Source: Sulfitobacter sp. (GTDB taxonomy: Bacteria > Pseudomonadota > Alphaproteobacteria > Rhodobacterales > Rhodobacteraceae). From it: 6,669 nt of DNA. The stretch spans positions 1-6,669 of the forward strand of contig JAPKCR010000125.1 in assembly GCA_026421135.1 (NCBI GenBank), read 5' to 3'. The position numbers were made by a program, and so were the translations under genes. Numbering within the stretch: the stretch's first letter is position 1; the number at the start of each line of letters is the position of its first letter. The notes under the pieces were generated by a model. The model saw only the letters and a program-made list of their open reading frames with translations, searched no databases and was not told the origin of the DNA. Shown here piece after piece: positions 1 through 6,015 of this stretch.

Positions 1-1
1 G

Positions 2-313
2 ATTGCAGCCGGTTGCGTAATGGAAACCACACCCAATATCGTGATCCTTGCCCCGATTTTGTTCCCGCTCGCCCAAAGCATCGACATGAACGAAATTCAG
101 TTCTGCATCATGATGATTACCGCCCTGGGTGTCGGATTTATTACGCCGCCGCTTGGTCTTAACCTGTTCGTGGTCTCCGGCATCACCGGTGAATCAATAC
201 TGAAGATTGCCGCACGGGCCGTCCCGTTTGTGTTCTTCATGCTGATCGTCACCCTTCTGATTGCCTACATCCCGGCGATCTCAACCATCCTTCTTCCAGA
301 AGCTTATCAATAG
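2..313 (+). CDS. hpsM: TRAP transporter large permease, DctM/HpsM-like, C-terminal end (partial)
   Basis: This is the C-terminal 103 residues of a protein that starts left of the window; the reading frame is open from base 2 and ends at TAG 311-313. It resembles the end of the large membrane subunit (DctM family, usually about 425 residues) of a TRAP transporter, the sodium-driven importers of small organic acids. Visible family marks are the ITPPLGLNLFVVSGI stretch, matching the conserved TPPVG-type segment, and a last hydrophobic helix (AVPFVFFMLIVTLLIAYIP) followed by a short LLPEAYQ tail. Two or three membrane segments are seen. The stop codon lies 12 bases before hpsN, so the two are almost certainly cotranscribed. 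In roseobacters a TRAP system called HpsKLM sits beside hpsNOP and is assigned to DHPS uptake; the symbol here rests on that context, since the fragment alone cannot show the substrate. Confidence 0.88.
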   Translation: MAAGCVMETTPNIVILAPILFPLAQSIDMNEIQFCIMMITALGVGFITPPLGLNLFVVSGITGESILKIAARAVPFVFFMLIVTLLIAYIPAISTILLPEAYQ

Positions 314-325
314 GAAACCCTTAAC

Positions 326-1633
326 ATGACACGCGAGTATCTTAAGAAAGCAACCCTTACACCCAGCAGCGGTGCCTCGGATGTCCATGAATTGGTTCAG
401 GGTATTCTAAATGACATCGAAGCGGGCGGCGACGCGAAGGCGTTGGAATACGCAGCGAAGTTCGACAAATACGAGGGCAGCATCATCCTGTCCCAAGCCG
501 AAATAGACGCAGCCATCGCTTTGGTGCCCGAAAAGATCAAAGCCGATATCCGGTTTAGCCACGATAACGTGAAACGCTTTGCCGAAGCGCAAAAAGCGAC
601 CCTTTCCAATATCGAAGTCGAAATCGTGCCGGGCATGATTGCAGGTCAAAAGATTATGCCGGTCGATGCTGCGGGTTGCTACGTGCCCGGTGGCCGCTAT
701 TCGCACATCGCTTCTGCGATCATGACGGTGACCACCGCCAAGGTAGCGGGCTGTAAACATATCGTGGCTTGTTCGCCACCCCGCCCCGACGTCGGAATTG
801 CCCCTGCGATTGTCTATGCTGCACATATCAGTGGTGCGGACAAAATCATGGCGATGGGTGGCGTACAGGGCGTTGCAGCCATGACATTTGGTCTGTTCGG
901 ACTGCCAAAAGCAAATATCCTTGTAGGTCCGGGCAACCAGTTCGTCGCCGAAGCCAAGCGTATCTTGTTCGGCCGCGTTGGCATCGACATGATCGCGGGA
1001 CCGACAGACAGTTTGATCCTTGCCGACAACACCGCTGATCCGCTGGTCGTTGCCACCGATCTGGTCGGTCAAGCTGAGCATGGGTACAATTCGCCAGTGT
1101 GGCTTGTCACCGATGACCGCAGCATCGCCGAAGAGGTCATGCGCCTGGTTCCAACGCTGATCGCAACCCTGCCAGAGGTGAACGCGGCCAACGCAACCGC
1201 TGCGTGGCGCGACTATGCCGAGGTCATCTTGTGCGCAGACCGCGAAGAGATGGCGTCGACGTCAGATGAATACGCCCCCGAACACCTGACCGTTCAGGCC
1301 CAGGATCTGGATTGGTGGCTTGATCGCCTGCATTGCTATGGCTCGTTGTTCTTGGGCGAAGAGACCACCGTAGCCTTTGGAGACAAAGCGTCCGGCACAA
1401 ACCACGTGCTGCCCACCAGCCGCGCTGCGACCTATACGGGTGGTCTTTCGGTCCACAAGTACATGAAGATCGTGACCTGGCAGCGCTCAACCCGCGAAGG
1501 GGCAAAGCCGATTGCCGAAGCCACAGCGCGTATTGCCCGCCTTGAGGGCATGGAAGCACATGCACGGACAGCCGACATACGTCTGGCTAAATTTTTCCCC
1601 AATGAAACCTTTGATCTGACGGCGGAAGGTTAG
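326..1633 (+). CDS. hpsN: Sulfopropanediol (DHPS) 3-dehydrogenase, histidinol dehydrogenase family
   Basis: HpsN oxidises (R)-2,3-dihydroxypropane-1-sulfonate with two NAD+ to (R)-3-sulfolactate (EC 1.1.1.308) in the cytoplasm, a four-electron alcohol-to-acid oxidation like that of HisD. The 435 residues match the family length. By comparison with E. coli HisD the zinc ligands are Gln249 and His252 (in GQAEHG), Asp353 (FGDKASGTNH) and His412 (MEAH). The catalytic pair is Glu319-His320 (YAPEHL), and His360 and Glu407 are also kept. GPGN is at 201-204. Where HisD has YIPGGSAPL this protein has YVPGGRYSH (119-127), and HisD's Tyr after the Asp ligand is Lys354. These changes, and the suyAB/hpsOP neighbours, argue for a sulfonate substrate rather than histidinol. 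AGGAAA at 312-317 is the ribosome binding site, overlapping the permease stop. A true hisD is the only serious alternative, and context makes it unlikely. Confidence 0.93.
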   Translation: MTREYLKKATLTPSSGASDVHELVQGILNDIEAGGDAKALEYAAKFDKYEGSIILSQAEIDAAIALVPEKIKADIRFSHDNVKRFAEAQKATLSNIEVEIVPGMIAGQKIMPVDAAGCYVPGGRYSHIASAIMTVTTAKVAGCKHIVACSPPRPDVGIAPAIVYAAHISGADKIMAMGGVQGVAAMTFGLFGLPKANILVGPGNQFVAEAKRILFGRVGIDMIAGPTDSLILADNTADPLVVATDLVGQAEHGYNSPVWLVTDDRSIAEEVMRLVPTLIATLPEVNAANATAAWRDYAEVILCADREEMASTSDEYAPEHLTVQAQDLDWWLDRLHCYGSLFLGEETTVAFGDKASGTNHVLPTSRAATYTGGLSVHKYMKIVTWQRSTREGAKPIAEATARIARLEGMEAHARTADIRLAKFFPNETFDLTAEG

Positions 1634-1635
1634 TC

Positions 1636-2394
1636 ATGAAACCGGGCGATCATCCTGATCTAAGCGGCCATGTCGCCTGCGTTACCGGGGCCAGTTCCGG
1701 CCTTGGTCGACGCGCAGCGCTGGTGCTGTCGCAAGCAGGGGCCAAGGTCGTTGCGATTGCCCGGCGCGCCGACGCTCTGGCGTCGCTCCAAGCCGAGGCA
1801 CCAGGCGAAGTATTTGCCCTGCCATATGATCTGAACGACCGCGCCGGCCTTGCCGATCTCGCGCACCGTGCGGCTGAACCCTTTGGCGCGCCCGATATCG
1901 TGGTGCATGCGGCAGGCATAAATACCCGCGAAGTCGCGGATGACGTAACGCCGGAAGGCTGGGATATCACGCTGAACCTAAATCTGGCTGCACCGTTTTT
2001 CCTGTCCCAGCATCTGGTGCCGGGCATGCGGGCCCAAGGGTGGGGGCGGATCGTTAACTTCGCCTCGCTGCAATCGTACCGCGCCTTTGCCGGCGGAATT
2101 AGCTATGGGGCGTCAAAGGGTGGTATCGCACAATTGACCCGCGCCATGGCCGAGGCATGGTCGCGCGACGGCATCACTGCCAATGCGATTGGTCCGGGGT
2201 TCTTTCGTACCGAACTGACGGCGGCAGTGTTCAATGACCCGGAACGCGCGGCCCGCAACGCAGCGCAGACCTGTCTGGGCCGCAACGGCGAACCCGAAGA
2301 CCTTGACGGGCCGCTTTTGTTTTTCTGCTCGGATGCCTGCGCCTATGTGACGGGGCAAATTTTAATGGTCGATGGGGGGTTCACAGCAAAATGA
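1636..2394 (+). CDS. hpsO: SDR-family oxidoreductase, probable DHPS 2-dehydrogenase HpsO
   Basis: A classical short-chain dehydrogenase/reductase of 252 residues, a typical length. The nucleotide-binding motif TGASSGLG is at 17-24, HAAG (the NAG equivalent) at 91-94, and a structural Asn in the LNLNLAAP stretch (probably Asn116). The catalytic Ser144, Tyr157 and Lys161 are in place (YGASK), followed by the PGFFRTEL loop at 187-194 and the C-terminal VDGGF. HpsO is one of three dehydrogenases of the DHPS pathway. In the Cupriavidus model HpsO and HpsP are inferred to act at C2, together turning (S)-DHPS into the (R) form that HpsN accepts; that exact role is family knowledge and inference. ATG follows the hpsN stop by two bases, and GGCGGAAGG at 1621-1629, inside the end of hpsN, supplies the ribosome binding site, so translation is probably coupled. 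From sequence alone it could be any SDR; the name comes from position. Confidence 0.85.
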   Translation: MKPGDHPDLSGHVACVTGASSGLGRRAALVLSQAGAKVVAIARRADALASLQAEAPGEVFALPYDLNDRAGLADLAHRAAEPFGAPDIVVHAAGINTREVADDVTPEGWDITLNLNLAAPFFLSQHLVPGMRAQGWGRIVNFASLQSYRAFAGGISYGASKGGIAQLTRAMAEAWSRDGITANAIGPGFFRTELTAAVFNDPERAARNAAQTCLGRNGEPEDLDGPLLFFCSDACAYVTGQILMVDGGFTAK

Positions 2395-3377
2395 AAGCGC
2401 TTGTTTATACCGGTGTCGAGGAATTGGAATTTCGCGATGTGGCAGAGCCCGTTCCGACCCCGGACAATCATCTGATCCGGATCGACAGTGTCGGCATCTG
2501 CGGGTCAGACATGCATGCCTATCTGGGCCATGATGACCGCCGCCCCGCTCCATTGATCCTGGGTCACGAAGGGGCGGGTACCGTCGTGGGCGGTGCATGG
2601 GATGGCACCCGCGTGACAATCAACCCGCTTGTAACATGCGGCACCTGTGCGGCCTGTCTGGCGGGGCGCGACAATCTGTGCAGCACGCGGCAGATCATCT
2701 CGATGCCGCCGCGCGAAGGGGCGTTTGCCGAATTTGTCGCGATGCCGGAACGCAATCTGGTGAAGGTGCCAGCGGGAATATCCCTTGAAAAGGCAGCGCT
2801 GGCCGAACCGGTTGCGGTGTCTTGGCACGCTATACGTCTTGGGCTTGAGGCGCTGCCAAAGGGGGCCGTTGAAACAGCACTCGTGATTGGTGGCGGTGCC
2901 ATCGGAGTTGCGGCGGCTATCAGCCTGATCGCCCAAGGTGTGCCGGATATTACCTTGGTTGAACCTAACAAGCTGCGCCGTGACTATCTGAAACTGGATG
3001 CATCGGTCAAAGTGATGGCACCGGATGATGTCGGCGAAAAGCTATTTGATATGACCGTGGATTGTGTGGGCTATGATGCCACCCGCGCCACTGCCAGCGC
3101 CGCCACCCGTCCCGGCGGGGTGATCTTGCACGTAGGCCTTGGGGGCGGGACAGCCGGCCTCGATATTCGCCGCCTGACCCTGCAAGAGATCACATTTATC
3201 GGAACCTATACCTATACCGCGCAAGATTTCCGCGACACTTGCGCTGCGATGTTCGACGGCCGCCTTGGCCCGCTCGACTGGGCTGAAAACCGCCCCCTTT
3301 CCGATGGTGCCCAAGCGTTCCGCGATATCCGCGAAGGCCGGGTTGCCGCTCCCAAGATCATTCTTAAACCAGCATAA
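2391..3377 (+). CDS. hpsP: Zinc-dependent alcohol dehydrogenase (MDR), probable DHPS 2-dehydrogenase HpsP
   Basis: A medium-chain zinc alcohol dehydrogenase of 328 residues, slightly shorter than the usual 340-350. The N-terminal GroES-like domain holds the catalytic zinc site: Cys37 in GICGSDMH, His59-Glu60 in LGHEGAG, and Glu139 in AEPVAVSW. Four structural zinc cysteines are at 83, 86, 89 and 97 (CGTCAACL...C). The Rossmann domain has GGGAIG (167-172), with Glu191 at the end of the second strand, which fits NAD+ rather than NADP+ (inference). The protein resembles sorbitol/threonine dehydrogenases. In DHPS degraders HpsP is paired with HpsO and inferred to oxidise or reduce C2 of DHPS so that both enantiomers enter the pathway. 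Its ATG overlaps the hpsO stop as ATGA, with a G run at 2374-2379 upstream, so its translation likely depends on ribosomes finishing hpsO. Specific substrate and stereochemistry cannot be read from the sequence. Confidence 0.86.
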   Translation: MKALVYTGVEELEFRDVAEPVPTPDNHLIRIDSVGICGSDMHAYLGHDDRRPAPLILGHEGAGTVVGGAWDGTRVTINPLVTCGTCAACLAGRDNLCSTRQIISMPPREGAFAEFVAMPERNLVKVPAGISLEKAALAEPVAVSWHAIRLGLEALPKGAVETALVIGGGAIGVAAAISLIAQGVPDITLVEPNKLRRDYLKLDASVKVMAPDDVGEKLFDMTVDCVGYDATRATASAATRPGGVILHVGLGGGTAGLDIRRLTLQEITFIGTYTYTAQDFRDTCAAMFDGRLGPLDWAENRPLSDGAQAFRDIREGRVAAPKIILKPA

Positions 3378-3392
3378 TTGGAGACGCTGATG
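3378..3392 (+). promoter_or_regulatory. Ribosome binding site that fixes the suyA start
   Basis: GGAGA at 3380-3384 lies five bases before the ATG at 3390. An in-frame TTG at 3378, directly after the hpsP stop, would extend SuyA by four residues. However, that start would place this Shine-Dalgarno sequence inside the coding region and leave no good site upstream. The ATG at 3390 is therefore preferred. Confidence 0.8.
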
Positions 3393-3701
3393 TCCGATAC
3401 CAAACCCATCCCGAACGAAATTCCGCAACTGCTTGTTCACGAAGAGGCCGACAATGTTGGCGTCGTCGTCGTCGAGGGCCTGACCGCAGGCACCGATATG
3501 CTTTGCTGTATTACCCACGACAATTCGACTTTCCGCCTGACCGCCAAGCAGGACGTGCCAATCGGTCACAAGATCGCGTTGAAAGACCTGAAAGCGGGCG
3601 ACACCGCAATGAAATACGGCGAGGACATCGGCAAGATTATTGCCGATATCGGTAAGGGCGAACACGTCCACACCCAAAACTGCAAAACGAAGCGCTGGTA
3701 A
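3390..3701 (+). CDS. suyA: (R)-sulfolactate sulfo-lyase small subunit SuyA
   Basis: SuyA is the small subunit of (R)-3-sulfolactate sulfo-lyase (EC 4.4.1.24), which splits (R)-sulfolactate into pyruvate and sulfite. With the ATG at 3390 it has 103 residues. It corresponds to the N-terminal SAF-like domain of altronate dehydratase (UxaA): a [13 protein letters not shown] strand, GLTAG (30-34), GHKIAL (59-64), KYGEDIG (75-81) and EHVHTQN (91-97). In UxaA this domain is part of the same polypeptide or sits beside the catalytic domain; here it is a separate gene directly before suyB, the arrangement described for SuyAB in Paracoccus pantotrophus. It lies 12 bases after hpsP and 11 before suyB, consistent with one transcript and equal subunit supply. 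Codons 25-28 are four GTC repeats coding for Val-Val-Val-Val. The altronate dehydratase small domain is the alternative, disfavoured by the hps neighbours. Confidence 0.92.
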   Translation: MSDTKPIPNEIPQLLVHEEADNVGVVVVEGLTAGTDMLCCITHDNSTFRLTAKQDVPIGHKIALKDLKAGDTAMKYGEDIGKIIADIGKGEHVHTQNCKTKRW

Positions 3702-3712
3702 GGACCCATAAC

Positions 3713-4894
3713 ATGACATCTAAATATTCAAACATCACCGTACAGGGCTACCGTCGCGAGAATGGCCGAGTTGGCGTGCGCAATCACGTGATCATCCTGC
3801 CCGTCGACGATATCTCGAACGCGGCATGCGAAGCTGTAGCCAATAACGTCAAAGGCACCATGGCGATCCCACACGCCTATGGCCGTCTGCAATTTGGCGA
3901 AGACCTTGATATCCACTTTCGCACGATCATCGGCACTGGTGCCAACGCCAATGTCGCGGCCGTTGTTGTGATCGGGATCGAACCCGGTTGGACCAAGAAA
4001 ATCGCCGACGGCATTCGCGCGACGGGCAAGCCTGTGGCCGAATTCTCGATTGAACAAAAAGGTGACTTCGAGACAATCCGCGCCGCATCCTGGGCTGCCA
4101 AGGAATTCGTGCATCACGCGACTGAAATTCAGCGCGAAGAATGTTCAATCAATGAGCTTTGGATTTCCACCAAATGCGGCGAAAGCGATACGACAACGGG
4201 TCTGGGATCTTGCCCGACGGTCGGTAACATGTACGACAAGCTGCTGCCCGAAGGCATCACCGGCTTTTTCGGCGAAACATCCGAGATCACCGGCGCAGAA
4301 CACATCTGTAAAGAGCGCGCGATCAACGCAGAGGTTGGCGAGCGCTGGTACAAGATGTGGGAAGCCTACCAGAACGATGTGATTTTCGCGCACCAGACCG
4401 ATGACCTGTCCGACAGCCAGCCCACCAGAGGCAACATCGAAGGCGGTCTGACCACCATCGAAGAGAAGGCACTTGGCAACCTTGAGAAAATCGGACGGAC
4501 GTCAAAGTTCATCGACATTCTTGAACCAGCCGAAGCACCGGGTCAGGGCAATGGCCTATACTTCATGGACTCATCTTCGGCGGCGGCGGAATGCGTGACG
4601 TTGATGGCTGCCGGTGGTGCCGTGATCCATACCTTCCCGACAGGGCAGGGCAACGTAGTCGGTAACCCGATTGTGCCAGTGATCAAAATCACAGCAAACC
4701 CCCGCACCGTGCGCACAATGGCAGAGCATGTTGATGTCGACGTGTCCGGCATCTTGCGTCGCGAGCAAACGATCGACGAAGCTGGCGATGCGCTTATCGA
4801 AATGATCCGCCGGACTGCCAATGGCCGCAACACTGCAGCCGAGGCTCTGGGCCACCGGGAGTTCTCGATGACCAAGCTGTACCGCAGCGCATAA
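3713..4894 (+). CDS. suyB: (R)-sulfolactate sulfo-lyase large subunit SuyB
   Basis: SuyB is the catalytic large subunit that, with SuyA, removes the sulfonate group from (R)-sulfolactate, the carbon-sulfur bond cleavage step of the pathway. The 393 residues (about 42 kDa) match the subunit size reported for the enzyme. It belongs to the UxaA/GarD dehydratase family. The N-terminal [13 protein letters not shown] motif is at 12-24, KCGESD at 154-159 with the conserved Cys155, [16 protein letters not shown] at 240-255, TFPTGQGN at 307-314 and IKITANP at 324-330. These enzymes are metal-dependent (iron reported), which fits Cys155 and conserved acidic and histidine residues, but the exact ligands are not assigned here. 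AAGGA at 3700-3704 overlaps the suyA stop and gives eight bases to the ATG. No frameshift or missing core motif was seen. A sugar-acid dehydratase is possible in principle; pairing with suyA inside an hps cluster makes the lyase assignment strong. Confidence 0.94.
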   Translation: MTSKYSNITVQGYRRENGRVGVRNHVIILPVDDISNAACEAVANNVKGTMAIPHAYGRLQFGEDLDIHFRTIIGTGANANVAAVVVIGIEPGWTKKIADGIRATGKPVAEFSIEQKGDFETIRAASWAAKEFVHHATEIQREECSINELWISTKCGESDTTTGLGSCPTVGNMYDKLLPEGITGFFGETSEITGAEHICKERAINAEVGERWYKMWEAYQNDVIFAHQTDDLSDSQPTRGNIEGGLTTIEEKALGNLEKIGRTSKFIDILEPAEAPGQGNGLYFMDSSSAAAECVTLMAAGGAVIHTFPTGQGNVVGNPIVPVIKITANPRTVRTMAEHVDVDVSGILRREQTIDEAGDALIEMIRRTANGRNTAAEALGHREFSMTKLYRSA

Positions 4895-4901
4895 TGAACC
4901 A

Positions 4902-4931
4902 ATGGGCGGCCCTGCTATCAGGGCTGCCCAT
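4902..4931 (+). terminator. Strong hairpin between suyB and comC (attenuator or processing site)
   Basis: Bases 4902-4914 and 4919-4931 form a 13-pair stem with a single G-U pair (4908 with 4925) and a four-base CTAT loop. It starts seven bases after the suyB stop. No T run follows on either strand, so it does not meet the full pattern of a Rho-independent terminator. It may partly end transcription, protect the 3' end of the upstream mRNA, or set an RNA processing point so that comC and suyZ are made at a lower level. The structure is seen directly; its role is inference. Confidence 0.5.
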
Positions 4932-4958
4932 CACCATGCCGAAGGCAGGCCGTGATCA

Positions 4959-5966
4959 GTGACTGACAGAACCCGTATTTCGATTGCCGATGCAAAGGCG
5001 CTGATCCATGCCGCCCTTGCTGCGGCGGGCGTGCCTTTTGACGTGTGCACTTCTGTCGCCGCAGCGCTTGTCGCTGCCGAGGCGGAAGGCCAAGGCGGGC
5101 ACGGGTTTTCACGCCTATCCGATTATGTCGCTCAGGCGCGGTCGGGCAAGATTAACTTAAACGCAAAGATCACCAAGACACTGCGTGGGCCATCGTCGGT
5201 CTTGATTGACGCGGACCGGGGCTTTGCCTTTCCAGCACTTGACGCAGCACTTGCGACAGGATTGCCCTTGGCAGAGAAAATGGGCATCGCAATCATGGCC
5301 GTCGGTAATTCGCATCATTGCGGAGCGCTGTCAGTACAGGTCGAAAAGATTGCCAAAGCGGGCATGATCGGGCTGATGGTCGCAAATGCCCCCAAAGCGA
5401 TTGCGCCGTGGGGGGCAAAAGATCCGGTTTTTGGCACCAACCCGATTGCCTTTGCCACACCCCAGGCCACAGGTGATCCTTTGGTGATTGATATGTCCTT
5501 GTCGCGGGTTGCCCGTGGCAAGGTGCTGAACGCCCATAAGACCAACCAACCGATCCCGCTGGGTTGGGCGCTGGACGCGCAGGGCGAACCGACAACAGAT
5601 GCCAAAGCGGCCCTTGAAGGCACGATGATTCCCATTGGCGAGGCGAAAGGTACAGCCCTAGCCCTAATGGTGGAAATTCTTGCCGCCGCCTTTACCGGCA
5701 GTGCTTTTAGCCAAGAGGCTGGATCGTTTTTTACCGCTGACGGACCAGCGCCCAGAGTTGGGCAAACCTTGATTGCCATTCGCCCCGATGCGAATTCAGA
5801 TTTTCTGCAGCGGGTCAGCACCCTGCTTGATACGATCCAGGCCATGGAAGGCGCACGCCTTCCCGGAACCCGTAGGCGGGGGGCCATCCGCAGCGCTGAA
5901 GCCGACGGGCTTTTGGTTCAGTCCCACTATCTAAACCTTGCCAAAACCCTCGCCGATAGCGCGTAG
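4959..5966 (+). CDS. comC: (R)-sulfolactate dehydrogenase ComC, malate/L-lactate dehydrogenase (Ldh_2) family
   Basis: A 335-residue member of the type-2 malate/L-lactate dehydrogenase family, unrelated in fold to classical LDH. Family marks are the helical N-terminus, GQGGHGFSRLSDY with His48 and Arg52, the VGNSHHCGAL motif (115-124) with the likely catalytic His119/His120, GTNPIAFATP (159-168), IDMSLSRVARGK (177-188) and GEAKGTALALMVEIL (227-241). Beside suyAB this matches ComC, the NADP-linked (R)-sulfolactate dehydrogenase (EC 1.1.1.338) that interconverts (R)-sulfolactate and sulfopyruvate. In Chromohalobacter it works with SlcC to turn (S)- into (R)-sulfolactate; no slcC is in this window. 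The GTG at 4959 is the first possible start, since an in-frame TGA lies at 4953-4955, and AGG at 4947-4949 is a weak ribosome binding site. Low start strength and the preceding hairpin suggest lower expression than suyAB. Another 2-hydroxyacid substrate cannot be excluded. Confidence 0.87.
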   Translation: MTDRTRISIADAKALIHAALAAAGVPFDVCTSVAAALVAAEAEGQGGHGFSRLSDYVAQARSGKINLNAKITKTLRGPSSVLIDADRGFAFPALDAALATGLPLAEKMGIAIMAVGNSHHCGALSVQVEKIAKAGMIGLMVANAPKAIAPWGAKDPVFGTNPIAFATPQATGDPLVIDMSLSRVARGKVLNAHKTNQPIPLGWALDAQGEPTTDAKAALEGTMIPIGEAKGTALALMVEILAAAFTGSAFSQEAGSFFTADGPAPRVGQTLIAIRPDANSDFLQRVSTLLDTIQAMEGARLPGTRRRGAIRSAEADGLLVQSHYLNLAKTLADSA

Positions 5967-5992
5967 CGTACCGGTGGTCACACCCGCCGAAC

Positions 5993-6009
5993 TTAACCTA
6001 TTAGGATAA
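5993..6009. promoter_or_regulatory. Imperfect 17-bp palindrome in the suyZ leader
   Basis: The sequence TTAACCTATTAGGATAA is symmetric about base 6001 in seven of its eight arm positions. It overlaps the probable suyZ ribosome binding site (AGGA at 6003-6006), so a bound protein or a small RNA stem here could hinder translation or transcription of the exporter gene. The symmetry is seen; an operator role is a guess, and the 48-base gap is AT-rich enough for chance to matter. Confidence 0.25.
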
Positions 6010-6015
6010 TAAACC

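Noticed and set aside
407..1081. A 224-codon open frame on the minus strand inside hpsN
   Set aside because: It is fully antisense to a gene with clear catalytic motifs, its translation is rich in His, Arg, Asp and Cys without any recognisable domain, and it has no gap or ribosome binding site of its own.
326..1633. Reading this gene as histidine biosynthesis hisD
   Set aside because: No his genes are nearby, the substrate-side motif differs from HisD, and it lies between a TRAP permease and hpsO-hpsP-suyAB, the known setting of hpsN.
3378..3389. TTG at 3378 as the start of SuyA (four extra residues)
   Set aside because: It would swallow the good GGAGA ribosome binding site at 3380-3384 and directly abut the hpsP stop; ATG 3390 is better placed.
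3462..3473. Four tandem GTC codons in suyA as a possible slippage (phase-variation) tract
   Set aside because: Four triplet units are short, changes would stay in frame, and the Val-Val-Val-Val stretch fits the expected beta strand of the domain.
3042..3719. A 225-codon open frame on the minus strand across hpsP and suyA
   Set aside because: It spans two well-supported genes and their junction in reverse. The composition looks like a GC-rich shadow frame and no family features are seen.
4957..4967. Small inverted repeat TCAG...CTGA over the comC GTG start
   Set aside because: Only four base pairs; too short to separate from chance.
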